Below, piece after piece: positions 1 through 9,594 of a stretch of DNA of 64,000 nt. The translations under genes and the position numbers were made by a program. The notes beneath the pieces were generated by a model. The model made no database searches. It was not told the origin of the DNA and worked only from the letters and a program-made list of their open reading frames with translations. This DNA is from Pseudomonas fluorescens (GTDB taxonomy: Bacteria; Pseudomonadota; Gammaproteobacteria; Pseudomonadales; Pseudomonadaceae). The stretch is taken from the NCBI RefSeq assembly GCF_902497855.1, contig NZ_CABVHU010000002.1, positions 62,001 to 126,000 of the forward strand. Reading direction: 5' to 3'. Positions within the stretch are counted from its first letter, which is position 1. The number at the start of each line of letters is the position of its first letter.

Positions 1-1183
1 TGTCGAACGCCGGCGGTTCCTTGCCCAACAGGTAGTTGTTGACGAAGTAACTCCAGATCAAATCGTTGGGGCGCATCCAGGCAAAGACCTTGGCCATGTC
101 CCGACCGTCCAGCACGCCTTTCTGATAGGAACGGCGCTTGGCCGCCTCAAGGGTTTGCTCATCGGCGAACAGGGTCGCGGGCGTGTCCAGCTGGCTGTCG
201 AGCAGGCTCACCAGGTAGGTCGCGCTGGATACCCTGCGCAGTTGGCGCTTGGCCTGCAAATGCCCTTGCAGCGCGGCGATGGTCAGGCCGCCGGCGCAGG
301 CGCCCATCAGGTTGACCTCGCGGGCACCGGTGATCGCCCGGCATACGTTCATCGCCTCTTCGACGGCTTCAACATAGGTCGACAGGCCCCATTCACGATG
401 GCGCACATCAGGATTGCGCCAACTGATCATGAAGGTTTGCAGGCTGTTTTTCAGTGCGTACTGGACGAAGCTGTTGTGGGGGCTCAGGTCGAAAATGTAG
501 TACTTGTTGATCTGTGGCGGCACTACCAGCAAAGGTTTGGAATACTGCTTTTCGCTCATCGGCTTGTACTGGATCAGCTCCAGCAACTCATTGCGAAACA
601 CCACGGAGCCGGTGGTGGTGGCGACCGTTTTGCCCACTTCGAAAGCGTGTTTGGTGACTTGCCTGGGCAGGCCGTCGTTGTGCAGCAAGTCGTCGACCAG
701 GTGGCTGATGCCGCGCACCAGGCTGTTGCCGCCGGAGTTGAAGATCTCCTTGATAGCCAGCGGATTGAGCAAGCTATTGGATGGGGCCAGGGCGTCGTTG
801 AGCAAAGCGAATGCGAAGTGGGCGCGGACGCGATCGTCCGGGCTCATTTTGCTCTCGTCGATCCAGTTCTTGACTTGCTTCTGCCAGCTCAGATAAGCCT
901 GCAAGCTGCGGCGATAAAAAGGGTTGAGACTCCAGGCGGGGTCGGCAAAGCGATTGTCATGCGGATTGGTCGGGTGCAGGGTTTCGCCCAGGAGCACTCG
1001 ACCCAATTGGCCGCCCAGTTTCAAGGCATGTCGGGCGGTGTGCACCGGGTTGCGCAAACCATGGGCGGCCACGCTGCGCAGGGTTGAAAACAGATCCCGA
1101 CCACGCAGGCCGGTAATCGCACTCTGTGCGTTGATGAACGCGGCGGGAGTGGGTAAAAAATCCCTCGCTGGTTTGTCGCGCAT
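1..1183 (-). CDS. phaC2: Class II poly(3-hydroxyalkanoate) synthase PhaC2, partial (3' end beyond window)
   Basis: PHA synthase polymerises (R)-3-hydroxyacyl-CoA into medium-chain-length polyester on cytoplasmic granules. The frame opens at ATG 1183 behind a good AAGGAG ribosome site and runs off the left edge after about 394 codons. The translation is closely related to the PhaC1 encoded at 2301-3980. It contains the lipase-like box GACAGG with the nucleophilic Cys, the preceding AITGAREVNLMGAC stretch and the PNDLIWSYFVNNYLLG region seen in both synthases. It follows phaZ on the same strand, giving the usual Pseudomonas order phaC1-phaZ-phaC2. The C-terminal part with the catalytic His is outside the window, so only the N-terminal two thirds can be judged; that part is intact. 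Confidence 0.95.
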   Translation of the reverse strand, partial: MRDKPARDFLPTPAAFINAQSAITGLRGRDLFSTLRSVAAHGLRNPVHTARHALKLGGQLGRVLLGETLHPTNPHDNRFADPAWSLNPFYRRSLQAYLSWQKQVKNWIDESKMSPDDRVRAHFAFALLNDALAPSNSLLNPLAIKEIFNSGGNSLVRGISHLVDDLLHNDGLPRQVTKHAFEVGKTVATTTGSVVFRNELLELIQYKPMSEKQYSKPLLVVPPQINKYYIFDLSPHNSFVQYALKNSLQTFMISWRNPDVRHREWGLSTYVEAVEEAMNVCRAITGAREVNLMGACAGGLTIAALQGHLQAKRQLRRVSSATYLVSLLDSQLDTPATLFADEQTLEAAKRRSYQKGVLDGRDMAKVFAWMRPNDLIWSYFVNNYLLGKEPPAFD

Positions 1184-1297
1184 GACTCAACACTCCTTGG
1201 TCTTCAGGCCTAAAACAAACACGTCGAACCAGAACACCATAGACGCAGTTACGGGTTGTTGCGCGCAGCGGCGTCCTGCCGACCGACAATGGGCCGG

Positions 1298-2152
1298 TTA
1301 ACCGCCCAATGGCGCCGGATGCGGGTGCATGACTGCGCGCTGCCTTTCTTCCTCAAGGAATTTCATGATGATCGGTGCCACTGCTTCGGCCCGGGTAATC
1401 AGGAACAGATGCCCGTCATCGATGATGTGCAGCTGAGTATTGGGAATCCGCCACGCCAGCACGCGCATGTTGATCAGCGGGATCAGCGGGTCGTCGTCGC
1501 CGGCCAGCACCAGGGTTGGCTGATGGATCTTGTGCAGCCAGTGAATGCTGGTCCAGCCCAGGCCCGCGAACAATTGCCAGTAGTAACCGAGCTTGCCCGC
1601 GGAACGCACCTTGGCGGCGTGGCTGGCGGCGAGGGTTGGATCGCGCCGGAACGCCCCGCCGTAAATCATCGGCGCAATACGGATCACATGAGACGGCTGG
1701 ATATAGCGCCGCGGGCTGGCCATCAGCCATAGCACTTTTGGCTTGCCCGGCACCATCACCACGCCAGCCGCCGTGGCCGCCAGAACGAGTTTCTTGCAAC
1801 GCTCGGGATAGTCATAAGCGAACTGCTGGGCGAGGGCGCCACCCCAGGACACGCCGATCACGTTGACTTGTCCATAGTCGAGATAGTCGAGCATCCGCGC
1901 CGTGAGTTTCGCAAGGCCCGGAAAACGATACGGTCGGTTGGGTGTCGACGAGCCGCCGACACCGGGTACATCGAAGGCAATGACTTCCAGGTCCGGGTCC
2001 AGCGCCGCGATGAACGGAAACACCAGCTCCAGGTTGGCGCCGATGCCGTTGAAAATCAGCAAGGGCGTCAAGTGAGGCTTGCCGGGGCGTACCGCCGTAC
2101 GGAGGGTCTGGCCATCCAGGTCGATGGTACGAAAGATGAACTGTTGCGGCAT
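1298..2152 (-). CDS. phaZ: Intracellular poly(3-hydroxyalkanoate) depolymerase PhaZ
   Basis: Serine hydrolase that mobilises stored mcl-PHA by releasing 3-hydroxy acids from the granule. The 284-residue product has the normal family length and an alpha/beta-hydrolase fold. Ser102 sits in the lipase box GVSWGG, and Asp221 and His248 stand at the positions of the known Pseudomonas catalytic triad. An oxyanion-side motif FNGIGAN lies at residues 34-40. The gene lies between phaC1 and phaC2, separated from phaC1 by a REPIN. The ribosome site before ATG 2152 is weak. Confidence 0.96.
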   Translation of the reverse strand: MPQQFIFRTIDLDGQTLRTAVRPGKPHLTPLLIFNGIGANLELVFPFIAALDPDLEVIAFDVPGVGGSSTPNRPYRFPGLAKLTARMLDYLDYGQVNVIGVSWGGALAQQFAYDYPERCKKLVLAATAAGVVMVPGKPKVLWLMASPRRYIQPSHVIRIAPMIYGGAFRRDPTLAASHAAKVRSAGKLGYYWQLFAGLGWTSIHWLHKIHQPTLVLAGDDDPLIPLINMRVLAWRIPNTQLHIIDDGHLFLITRAEAVAPIIMKFLEEERQRAVMHPHPAPLGG

Positions 2153-2190
2153 GCTTCAGGCCCTGTGGGTGAGTTCGTCCCCGCGCCATC

Positions 2191-2280
2191 TGTAGGAGCG
2201 AGGCTTGCCCGCGAAGAACGATGATGAGGTGTATCTGTTACACCGAGTCGCTTCATTCGCGGGCAAGCCTCGCTCCTACA
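2191..2280. repeat. REPIN (paired inverted REP elements)
   Basis: Two 25-base arms, TGTAGGAGCGAGGCTTGCCC plus GCGAA and its exact reverse complement, flank about 40 bases between phaC1 and phaZ. Each arm holds the short palindrome core typical of Pseudomonas REP sequences. Non-autonomous; no RAYT transposase gene is in the window. Confidence 0.9.
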
Positions 2281-2300
2281 GATAGGGTGGGGTATGTCGG

Positions 2301-3980
2301 TTACCGCTCGTGTACGTAAGTGCCTGGTGCCGCTTCGCCTGCCGGATACGCCCTGTTGCCCAGTTTCGCCGGAGCCTTTTTCAGGTTGCCCGAACGCTCG
2401 GCCTGCCAGGCCTGCCAATGCAGCCACCAGGAGTCAGTGTGCTTGGTGGAGTTTTCTTGCCAGTCCTCGGCCATGACCGGCATTTCGCTGCTGGTCATGT
2501 AGCGCGACTTCGGATTGCCCGGCGGGTTCAGAATGCTCTGGATATGCCCGCTGCTGGACAGCACGAACTCGACCTTGCCGCCGAACAGTTGCGCCGATTT
2601 GTAGCAGGACTTCCACGGCGTAATGTGGTCGTTGGTCCCGGCCAGGGAAAAGATGTCGACAGTGACCTGCTTCAGATCGATCGGCGTACCGCACACTTCC
2701 AGTGCATCGGCGCGGATCAACGGGTTGCTTTTGAACAACTCGATCAGGTCGCCGTGGAAGGCTGCAGGCAACCGCGTGGTGTCGTTGTTCCAGAACAGGA
2801 TGTCGAACACCGGCGGCTCATTGCCCAGCAGGTAGTTGTTGACCCAGTAGTTCCAGATCAGATCATTGGGGCGCATCCAGGCGAAGACTTTCGCCATGTC
2901 GCGGCCTTCCAGCACGCCGGCCTGATACGAGTGGCGCTTGGCGGATTCGAGGGTCTGTTCATTGACGAATAGCGCCACGTCGCTGTCCAGCGTGGTATCC
3001 AGCACGCTGACCAGCAAGGTGAGAGCGTTGACCTTGTTCTCGCCGAGCGCTGCATAGTGGCCCACCAGCGCGGTGCAGGTGATGCCGCCGGAGCAGGCGC
3101 CGAGCATGTTCACGTCTTTGCTGCCAGTGATCGCGGTGACCACGTCGACCGCTTCCTTGAGCGCCTCGATGTAGGTCGACAGCCCCCACTCGCGCTGCTC
3201 CTTGGTCGGGTTGCGCCAGCTGACGATAAAGGTCTGCACGTTATTGCGCAGGCAGAAACGCGCCAGGCTCTTGTCCGGACTCAGGTCGAACACGTAGAAC
3301 TTGTTGATCTGCGGCGGTACTACCAGCAAGGGACGTTCGTGCACCTGCTCGGTGGTCGGCCGGTACTGGATCAGCTCCAGCACGTCGTTGCGGAAAACGA
3401 CTGCGCCTTCGGTAACGCCCAGGCTTTTGCCGACTTCAAAGGCGCCCATGTTGACCTGGCTAGGCATGCCGCCGTTGTGCACCAGGTCCTTGGCCAGATG
3501 TGAGAGGCCATCGAGCAGGCTTTTGCCGCCGGTTTCGAAGAAGCGTTTGACCGCCGCCGGATTGGCCGCACTGTTGGTCGGCGCCATGGCTTCGGTCATG
3601 AGGTTGATCACGAAGTGCCCGCGACTGGCATCGTTGGGCGACAGATTGCTGTGGTCGATCCAGTCGTGGAGCTCCTTGCGCCACGCCAGGTAGGTCTGCA
3701 GATAACGTTTGTAGAGCGGGTTCTGGCTCCAGGCCGGATCGGCGAAGCGACGGTCATCGCTTGTCGGTTGCAGCCCGGATTTGCCGAGCAGCACGTGCGT
3801 GAGTTCACGACCGAAATGGGCGACATGCCTGGCACTGTGAATCGGTTGTTTGATGGCTTGCCTGAGCACCATCCGAGCAGAAGCCAGTAGATCCTTGCCA
3901 CGCAACCCAACGACAGGATTCAGCCCCAAGGTGTTTTCCGAGGCCTGATACTTCAAGTCATCGTTATTCTTGTTACTCAT
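2301..3980 (-). CDS. phaC1: Class II poly(3-hydroxyalkanoate) synthase PhaC1
   Basis: First enzyme of the pha cluster, joining 3-hydroxyacyl-CoA monomers into mcl-PHA at the granule surface. The 559-residue length matches class II synthases. The lipase-like box GACSGG near residue 296 carries the nucleophilic Cys. The C-terminal region has SLAGTNDHITPW and the SSGHIQSILNPPG segment with the catalytic His, so the triad is complete. ATG 3980 has GGAGCG upstream. The 255 bases between this gene and the DUF971 gene (3981-4235) contain no other gene and should hold the pha promoter, but no convincing sigma-70 or sigma-54 boxes were recognised there. Confidence 0.97.
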   Translation of the reverse strand: MSNKNNDDLKYQASENTLGLNPVVGLRGKDLLASARMVLRQAIKQPIHSARHVAHFGRELTHVLLGKSGLQPTSDDRRFADPAWSQNPLYKRYLQTYLAWRKELHDWIDHSNLSPNDASRGHFVINLMTEAMAPTNSAANPAAVKRFFETGGKSLLDGLSHLAKDLVHNGGMPSQVNMGAFEVGKSLGVTEGAVVFRNDVLELIQYRPTTEQVHERPLLVVPPQINKFYVFDLSPDKSLARFCLRNNVQTFIVSWRNPTKEQREWGLSTYIEALKEAVDVVTAITGSKDVNMLGACSGGITCTALVGHYAALGENKVNALTLLVSVLDTTLDSDVALFVNEQTLESAKRHSYQAGVLEGRDMAKVFAWMRPNDLIWNYWVNNYLLGNEPPVFDILFWNNDTTRLPAAFHGDLIELFKSNPLIRADALEVCGTPIDLKQVTVDIFSLAGTNDHITPWKSCYKSAQLFGGKVEFVLSSSGHIQSILNPPGNPKSRYMTSSEMPVMAEDWQENSTKHTDSWWLHWQAWQAERSGNLKKAPAKLGNRAYPAGEAAPGTYVHER

Positions 3981-4235
3981 CTACGACGCTCCATTGTCCC
4001 GACGAATACCTGGGGCGGCTGCGTAGTCTCACAGCCAATGCCAGGTACTACTGCTCGGGTGACCGATAATTCTGCATCGCTGCTTTTCAGTTCAGCGAGC
4101 ACTGCAGGGACCTTGCCAGTTCCATTGGTTACCCGAGTTTAATTTTTTTCGCAAGCAGGCCAATCGTCGGCCTGTAAGCCGAGCATTCAAACAGATGAAA
4201 TTAGAAAATGCCCTCTAAAGAGCAGGAGGCCCGAT

Positions 4236-4613
4236 CTAGAGCATCAGTTTGACGATGGATTCGCTCGGGTCGCGGGTTTTTCCAGCCGCCTTGAGTTCGG
4301 CAAGATAATCGTTCCAGAGATCTTCCTGGCGCACGCCTAACTGGTACAGATATTCCCAGGTGAACAGGCCGCTGTCGTGGCCGTCGTCGAAGGTCAATTT
4401 CAGTGCGTACTGGCCGGCCGGTTCGACCTTGGTCAGGCCTACGCCGATCTTGCCAAATTGCAGGATGGGTTTGCCGTGGCCCTGGACCTCGGCGGAGGGG
4501 GAGTGCACGCGAAGGAATTCGGCGGGCAAGTGATGTTCCTCGCCGGACGCGTATTTCAGCGACAGGGTTTTCGAGGCTTTGTGCAGTTTGATGTCGGTGG
4601 GGAGTTGGGTCAT
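4236..4613 (-). CDS. DUF971 (gamma-butyrobetaine hydroxylase-like N-terminal) domain protein
   Basis: A 125-residue protein consisting of one DUF971 domain. The landmarks are the N-terminal DIKLHKASKTLSLKYASGEE stretch, LPAEFLRVHSPSAEVQGHG, and the GLFTWEYLYQLG motif near residue 90. Family members are small cytoplasmic proteins; the domain is also found at the N terminus of gamma-butyrobetaine hydroxylases, where it binds metal. The exact role of the stand-alone form is not established. In Pseudomonas it commonly sits between hslU and phaC1, as here. It is separated from hslU by a REPIN. Confidence 0.85.
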   Translation of the reverse strand: MTQLPTDIKLHKASKTLSLKYASGEEHHLPAEFLRVHSPSAEVQGHGKPILQFGKIGVGLTKVEPAGQYALKLTFDDGHDSGLFTWEYLYQLGVRQEDLWNDYLAELKAAGKTRDPSESIVKLML

Positions 4614-4640
4614 GGCCGAATGTCCGTCTGTGCGGAACCT

Positions 4641-4730
4641 TGTGGGAGCGAGCCTGCTCGCGAAGGGGTTATCACATTCAACATCATCGTCGACTGTTAT
4701 ACCGCTTTCGCGAGCAGGCTCGCTCCCACA
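4641..4730. repeat. REPIN (paired inverted REP elements)
   Basis: Arms TGTGGGAGCGAGCCTGCTCG plus CGAA and the matching inverse enclose about 42 bases between hslU and the DUF971 gene. The arm variant differs from the one at 2191-2280 and matches the element at 53639-53728. Confidence 0.9.
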
Positions 4731-4755
4731 GGTCCGCTACCGCTGTAAGAGTTTC

Positions 4756-6093
4756 TTACAGGATATAACGGGACAGGTCTTCGTTCTGCGCCAATTCGCC
4801 CAGGTGGTTGTTGACGTAGTCCGCGTCGATCAGGATCGCCTTCTCATCGTGGGCGCTGGCCAGGTCGCCGGCGCTGAACGACACCTCTTCGAGCAGGCGC
4901 TCGAGCAGGGTGTGCAGGCGACGGGCGCCGATGTTCTCGGTCTTCTCGTTGACCTGCCAGGCGATCTCGGCGATACGCTTGATGCCGTCCGGCTGGAACT
5001 CGATGACCAGTCCTTCGGTTTTCAGCAGGGCGCAGTACTGCTCGGTGAGCGATGCGTGCGGCTCGCTGAGGATGCGTTCGAAGTCTTCCGGCGTCAGTGC
5101 CTTGAGCTCGACGCGAATCGGCAGGCGACCTTGCAGCTCCGGCACCAGATCGCTCGGCTTGCTCAGGTGGAACGCACCGGAGGCGATGAACAGGATGTGG
5201 TCGGTCTTGACCATGCCCAGTTTGGTGTTGACGGTGCAGCCCTCGATCAACGGCAGCAAATCACGCTGTACGCCTTCACGGGACACGTCGACGCCACCGG
5301 AATTGCCGCGCTTGGCGACCTTGTCGATTTCGTCGATGAACACGATGCCGTGCTGCTCGACCGCTTCCAGGGCCTTGGCCTTCAACTCTTCTTCGTTGAC
5401 CAGGCGACCGGCTTCTTCGTCACGCACCAGTTTCAGCGCTTCCTTGACCTTGATCTTGCGGCTCTTGCGCTTGCCCTTGCCCATGTTGGCGAACAGGCTC
5501 TGCAACTGGTTGGTCATTTCTTCCATGCCCGGCGGCGCGGAGATATCGACGCCGACCACTTCGGCGACTTCGATTTCGATCTCCTTGTCGTCCAGCTGAC
5601 CTTCGCGCAGGCGCTTGCGGAACAGCTGGCGGGTGTTGGAGTCTGCCGACGGCGCGGCGTCTTCGTTGAAACCCATGCGTGCCGGTGGCAGCAGGGCGTC
5701 GAGGATGCGTTCTTCGGCGGCGTCTTCGGCGCGATGGCGAACCTTGGTCATTTCCTGTTCGCGCAGCAGTTTGATGGCTGCGTCGGCCAGGTCACGAATG
5801 ATCGATTCGACGTCGCGACCGACATAACCGACTTCGGTGAACTTGGTCGCTTCGACTTTGATGAATGGCGCGTTGGCCAGTTTAGCCAGGCGACGCGCGA
5901 TCTCGGTTTTACCGACACCGGTCGGGCCGATCATCAGGATGTTCTTGGGGGTTACTTCAACGCGCAGCTCTTCAGGCAGCTGCATCCGACGCCAGCGGTT
6001 ACGCAGCGCGATGGCGACGGCGCGCTTGGCATCGTCCTGGCCGATGATGTGGCGATTGAGTTCGTGGACGATTTCACGGGGAGTCATGGACAT
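4756..6093 (-). CDS. hslU: ATP-dependent protease ATPase subunit HslU
   Basis: AAA+ unfoldase of the HslUV (ClpYQ) protease; it unfolds substrates and threads them into the HslV chamber in the cytoplasm. The 445-residue product has the N-terminal [16 protein letters not shown] helix, Walker A GPTGVGKT at residues 56-63, the [14 protein letters not shown] pore segment, Walker B with FIDEIDK near residue 255, an arginine-rich sensor region, and the C-terminal LSRYIL tail that docks into HslV. It follows hslV by 55 bases on the same strand, as in other proteobacteria, so the two are probably cotranscribed. Confidence 0.98.
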   Translation of the reverse strand: MSMTPREIVHELNRHIIGQDDAKRAVAIALRNRWRRMQLPEELRVEVTPKNILMIGPTGVGKTEIARRLAKLANAPFIKVEATKFTEVGYVGRDVESIIRDLADAAIKLLREQEMTKVRHRAEDAAEERILDALLPPARMGFNEDAAPSADSNTRQLFRKRLREGQLDDKEIEIEVAEVVGVDISAPPGMEEMTNQLQSLFANMGKGKRKSRKIKVKEALKLVRDEEAGRLVNEEELKAKALEAVEQHGIVFIDEIDKVAKRGNSGGVDVSREGVQRDLLPLIEGCTVNTKLGMVKTDHILFIASGAFHLSKPSDLVPELQGRLPIRVELKALTPEDFERILSEPHASLTEQYCALLKTEGLVIEFQPDGIKRIAEIAWQVNEKTENIGARRLHTLLERLLEEVSFSAGDLASAHDEKAILIDADYVNNHLGELAQNEDLSRYIL

Positions 6094-6148
6094 AGTATTT
6101 GGCGGACCTCAAGCAAGAATGAGCCGTGGCACAAAGGCCTGAACAGGC

Positions 6149-6679
6149 TTACTCGGCGCAGTCCTGCTCCTCAATGGTCTGGGTGTGGTTGGTGAATACA
6201 CAGATGTCGCCGGCGATGCCGAGTGCGGTTTCGACGATTTCCCGGGCGGACAGGTCGGTTTTCTTCAGCAGCGCGCTGGCGGCGGCCTGGGCATAACCAC
6301 CCCCTGAACCCATGGCGATCAGCCCTTCTTCGGGCTCGACCACGTCGCCGTTGCCGGTAATGATCAGGGACGCGTCTTTGTTGGCGACCGCGAGCATGGC
6401 TTCGAGGCGGCTGAGGGTGCGGTCGGTGCGCCACTCTTTGGCGAGTTCGACGGCGGCGCGAACCAGATGACCCTGGTGTTTCTCGAGCTGGCCTTCAAAA
6501 CGCTCGAACAGGGTGAAGGCGTCAGCAGTGGCGCCGGCAAAGCCGGCGATCACTTGGCCGTGGTACAGGCGGCGAACTTTCTTCGCGTTGCCTTTCATCA
6601 CGGTATTGCCCAGAGAAACCTGGCCGTCGCCGCCCATGACGACTTTGCCGTGGCGGCGAACTGAAACGATGGTGGTCAA
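6149..6679 (-). CDS. hslV: ATP-dependent protease peptidase subunit HslV
   Basis: Threonine peptidase of HslUV, related to proteasome beta subunits. The chosen start is TTG 6679, which gives the standard 176 residues and puts TTIVSV directly after the initiator, so Thr2 becomes the catalytic N-terminal Thr of the mature enzyme. The open frame continues upstream to 6751, but a longer N terminus would block that residue. [16 protein letters not shown] and the [11 protein letters not shown] segment are characteristic. A GGAGA ribosome site precedes the TTG codon. Confidence 0.96.
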   Translation of the reverse strand: MTTIVSVRRHGKVVMGGDGQVSLGNTVMKGNAKKVRRLYHGQVIAGFAGATADAFTLFERFEGQLEKHQGHLVRAAVELAKEWRTDRTLSRLEAMLAVANKDASLIITGNGDVVEPEEGLIAMGSGGGYAQAAASALLKKTDLSAREIVETALGIAGDICVFTNHTQTIEEQDCAE

Positions 6680-6817
6680 GGGAGAGTCTCCACGCAGCGG
6701 GGCGAAAGTGCCTTCTGCCAACTCATATGGGGGTGGTGACGCGTATTTCAACTGCGGGGAGGGATAGAGGACGAGTGGTGTGTGGCGGGGGAGGGGTGTG
6801 TTGACAGGGCTGGCGCC

Positions 6818-6882
6818 TTCGCCGGCAAGCCGGCTCCTACAGGGAATCGCGTAAATCCTGTAGGAGCTGGCTTGCCAGCGAA
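6818..6882. repeat. REPIN, short-spaced pair
   Basis: An inverted pair of 24-base REP arms (TTCGCCGGCAAGCCGGCTCC / TAGGAGCTGGCTTGCCAGCG) is separated by only 17 bases, between hslV and the SPOR-domain gene. The left arm carries a GCCGGC core, the right arm a GCTGGC core, so they are not perfect complements. Confidence 0.8.
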
Positions 6883-6911
6883 GAACGATAACGCGGTGGC
6901 GCTGACTTAAA

Positions 6912-7619
6912 TCAGCGGCTCTGGCGTTGTTGTAACAACAAATTGCTGAAACCGCTGCCGGCCAGTTGTTTCTGGGCGGTGGTCAGCTGTTCGCGGTTGC
7001 TGAACGGTCCGACCAATACCCGATACCAGGTTTCATCCTTCACGGTGCCGGATTCAACAGCCACCGCCTGACCGAGCAAGATGATCTGCGCCCGGACCTT
7101 GTCCGCATCAGCCTCCTTGCGGAATGAACCGGCCTGCAGGAAGAACTTGGTCACTGGCGCCGCTTTGGACACCGGCGGCGCTGGCGGGGGGGTTATCCCG
7201 GCCAGTGCGGCCTGAGCGCGTGCGGTGTCGATCTTCGCCGCTTGCTCCGGCGTCACCGGCGTGGTCGGAATGGCCGGCACTTGCGGCGTCGGCAGGGTTT
7301 TCTCCGGCACGGCATCCGGCGGCACGATCACCTCCGATTCCGGCAGCAAGGTATAGAAGTCGTACTTCGGCTTCACCGGTTGCGTCGGGCTCGGCGGGGT
7401 CTTGTTGGCCTCGGCGATCCTGGTGGCTTTCTGCTGCTCGATTTTCTCGCGCTTGACGCTTTCGCTGCCCTTGCCCGGTTCCAGCTTCATCAGGAACACG
7501 ATGAACGCGCCGACCGTCAGGCCGATGGCCATCCACAGCCAACCCGGGATCGGTTGCTTTGCAGGGGCTTGGTAACGGCTGGCGCCACGTTTGGGTGCAG
7601 GTTTTTTCTTGGCAGCCAA
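6912..7619 (-). CDS. SPOR domain-containing membrane protein (FtsN-like)
   Basis: A 235-residue bitopic protein. It has a basic N-terminal tail ([13 protein letters not shown]), one membrane segment at about residues 26-42 ([17 protein letters not shown]), a long Pro/Thr/Ala-rich linker, and a C-terminal SPOR domain at about residues 155-230 ([15 protein letters not shown] to [11 protein letters not shown]). SPOR domains bind denuded peptidoglycan at the septum, so a role in division or cell-wall remodelling is inferred. The start is TTG 7619, one base after the argS stop, with GGAG inside the argS end; the two genes are almost certainly cotranscribed. argS-SPOR-hslV-hslU is a conserved Pseudomonas order. 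Confidence 0.88.
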   Translation of the reverse strand: MAAKKKPAPKRGASRYQAPAKQPIPGWLWMAIGLTVGAFIVFLMKLEPGKGSESVKREKIEQQKATRIAEANKTPPSPTQPVKPKYDFYTLLPESEVIVPPDAVPEKTLPTPQVPAIPTTPVTPEQAAKIDTARAQAALAGITPPPAPPVSKAAPVTKFFLQAGSFRKEADADKVRAQIILLGQAVAVESGTVKDETWYRVLVGPFSNREQLTTAQKQLAGSGFSNLLLQQRQSR

Positions 7620-7620
7620 C

Positions 7621-9357
7621 TTACATACGCTCCAGAGTTTCCAGACCCAAGAGTTCCAGGCCTTGCTTGAGAGTGCGGCCGGTCAGCGCGGCGAGGCGCA
7701 GGCGGCTCTGCATTTGCGCCGGGGTGTCGGCACTGAGGATCGGGCAGTTCTCGTAGAAGCTGGAGAACAGGCCGGCGACATCGTACAGGTAGGTGCACAG
7801 GATGTGTGGCGTACCTTTGTCGGATACGTTGTTCAACACTTCACCGAACTGCGCCAGCTTCGCGGCCAGTTCGTGTTCGTGCGCCGCTTCGAGGACGATC
7901 TGCCCTTCGACTTCGCTGAAATCCTTGCCCAGCTTGCGGAATACACCGGCCACGCGGGTGTAGGCGTACAGCAGGTACGGCGCGGTGTTGCCTTCGAAGT
8001 TCAGCATCAGGTCGAAGTTGAAGCTGTAGTCGCTGGTGCGGTGTTTGGACAGATCGGCGTACTTCACGGCACCGATGCCCACGACCTTGGCGATGTTGCG
8101 CAACTCGGCTTCGGCAAGCGTCGGGTTTTTGTCCTTCACCAGGGTGTAGGCACGTTCCCGGGCTTCGGTCAGCAGGTCGATCAGTTTAACGGTGCCGCCG
8201 TCACGGGTCTTGAACGGACGGCCATCGGCGCCGTTCATGGTGCCAAACCCCATGTGTTCCATCTCCATCGGATGGGTCACGAAACCGGCCTTGCGGGCGA
8301 CTGCGAACACCTGCTGGAAGTGCAGGGCCTGACGCTGGTCGACGAAATAGAGTGCGCGATCGGCCTTGAGCTTGCCGCTGCGGTAACGCACCGCCGCCAG
8401 GTCGGTGGTGGCATACAGGTAGCCGCCGTCAGCCTTGACGATGATCACCGGCAGCGGGTCGCCGTCGGCGTTCTTGAATTCGTCGAGGAACACGCACTGG
8501 GCGCCGTTACTCTCGACCAGCAGCCCGGCGGCCTTGAGGTCGTTGACCACGTTGATCAGGTCGTCGTTGTAGGCGCTTTCGCCCATCACGTCGGCCATGG
8601 TCAGTTTGACGTTCAGCAGTTCGTAGATTTTCTGGCAGTGGGACAGCGAGATGTCCTTGAACTTGGTCCACAGCGCCAGGCAGTCCGGGTCACCGGCTTG
8701 CAGTTTGACCACCAGGCCACGGGCGCGGTCGGCAAACTCTTCGGATTCATCGAAACGTTGCTTGGCTGCGCGGTAGAAATTTTCCAGGTCCGACAGCTCG
8801 TCGCTGGTGATCGGGTTTTCCTGAAGGTAGGCCATCAGCATGCCGAACTGGGTGCCCCAGTCGCCGACGTGGTTCTGACGGATCACTTCATCGCCGAGGA
8901 ACTCCAGGACCCGCGCCACGCCGTCGCCAATGATGGTCGAGCGCAAGTGGCCGACGTGCATCTCTTTGGCCAGGTTCGGCGCCGACAGGTCGACCACGGT
9001 GCGCTGGGCGGGACCCGCCTTGCGCACGCCGATCTTGTCATCGGCCAGGGCGGCATCCAGGCGAGTGGCCAGGGCTTGGGTGTTCTGGAAGAAATTGAGG
9101 AAGCCCGGGCCGGCGATTTCGGCTTTGGAGACGTTTTCGTCAGCCGGCAGCGCGGCGATGATTTTCTCTGCCAGGTCGCGCGGCTTCATGCCGGCCGGTT
9201 TGGCCAGCATCATCGCGATGTTGCTGGCGAAATCGCCGTGGGTCTTGTCACGGGAGTTTTCCACCTGAATCGCCGGCGACAGGCCTTCAGGCAACACACC
9301 TTCGTTGACGAGTTGGGTGATGGCTTGTTGGATCAGCTGGCGAATGGTGTCTTTCAT
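7621..9357 (-). CDS. argS: Arginyl-tRNA synthetase
   Basis: Class I aminoacyl-tRNA synthetase that charges tRNA-Arg. The ATG 9357 start gives 578 residues, the usual length, beginning [10 protein letters not shown]. The open frame continues to 9501 but the extra part runs into a REPIN and is not expected to be coding. The HIGH-type signature is HVGH at residues 134-137 within [13 protein letters not shown]. An N-terminal Add1-like domain ([16 protein letters not shown]) and the C-terminal anticodon-binding DALR domain ([15 protein letters not shown] onward) are present. A canonical KMSKS is absent, as is common in ArgRS. Confidence 0.98.
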   Translation of the reverse strand: MKDTIRQLIQQAITQLVNEGVLPEGLSPAIQVENSRDKTHGDFASNIAMMLAKPAGMKPRDLAEKIIAALPADENVSKAEIAGPGFLNFFQNTQALATRLDAALADDKIGVRKAGPAQRTVVDLSAPNLAKEMHVGHLRSTIIGDGVARVLEFLGDEVIRQNHVGDWGTQFGMLMAYLQENPITSDELSDLENFYRAAKQRFDESEEFADRARGLVVKLQAGDPDCLALWTKFKDISLSHCQKIYELLNVKLTMADVMGESAYNDDLINVVNDLKAAGLLVESNGAQCVFLDEFKNADGDPLPVIIVKADGGYLYATTDLAAVRYRSGKLKADRALYFVDQRQALHFQQVFAVARKAGFVTHPMEMEHMGFGTMNGADGRPFKTRDGGTVKLIDLLTEARERAYTLVKDKNPTLAEAELRNIAKVVGIGAVKYADLSKHRTSDYSFNFDLMLNFEGNTAPYLLYAYTRVAGVFRKLGKDFSEVEGQIVLEAAHEHELAAKLAQFGEVLNNVSDKGTPHILCTYLYDVAGLFSSFYENCPILSADTPAQMQSRLRLAALTGRTLKQGLELLGLETLERM

Positions 9358-9490
9358 GGTCTTCTCTTTCGACCGCAAGCGCGGCGGCGCTTCGATGCGC
9401 TGGTGGAAAAACTGGGCATTATCCGTGGCGAAGGCGGGCTTGCCAACTATAGCGGGCAGGATGTGGATATGTGGTGACATATCGACCGCT

Positions 9491-9581
9491 TTCGCCGGCA
9501 AGCCAGCTCCTACAATGATCTCGGTTGCTCACACATTATGTGCCCGCCACAACCCCCTGTAGGAGCTGGCTTGCCAGCGAA
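9491..9581. repeat. REPIN
   Basis: Arms with GCCGGCAAGCCAGCTCC (left) and its near complement TAGGAGCTGGCTTGCCAGCG (right) flank about 43 bases in the 237-base argS-priA interval, which holds nothing else recognisable. Confidence 0.85.
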
Positions 9582-9594
9582 GACGATCTTCCGG

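Noticed and set aside
1..1183. Truncated phaC2 as a pseudogene
   Set aside because: The frame is intact to the window edge; the truncation is caused by the window boundary.
6680..6751. N-terminal extension of HslV
   Set aside because: It would bury the catalytic Thr; the TTG start at 6679 gives the conserved TTIVSV terminus.
7591..9477. A 628-codon plus-strand frame opposite argS
   Set aside because: Shadow frame of argS; low-complexity Gln/Val/Gly composition and no family match.
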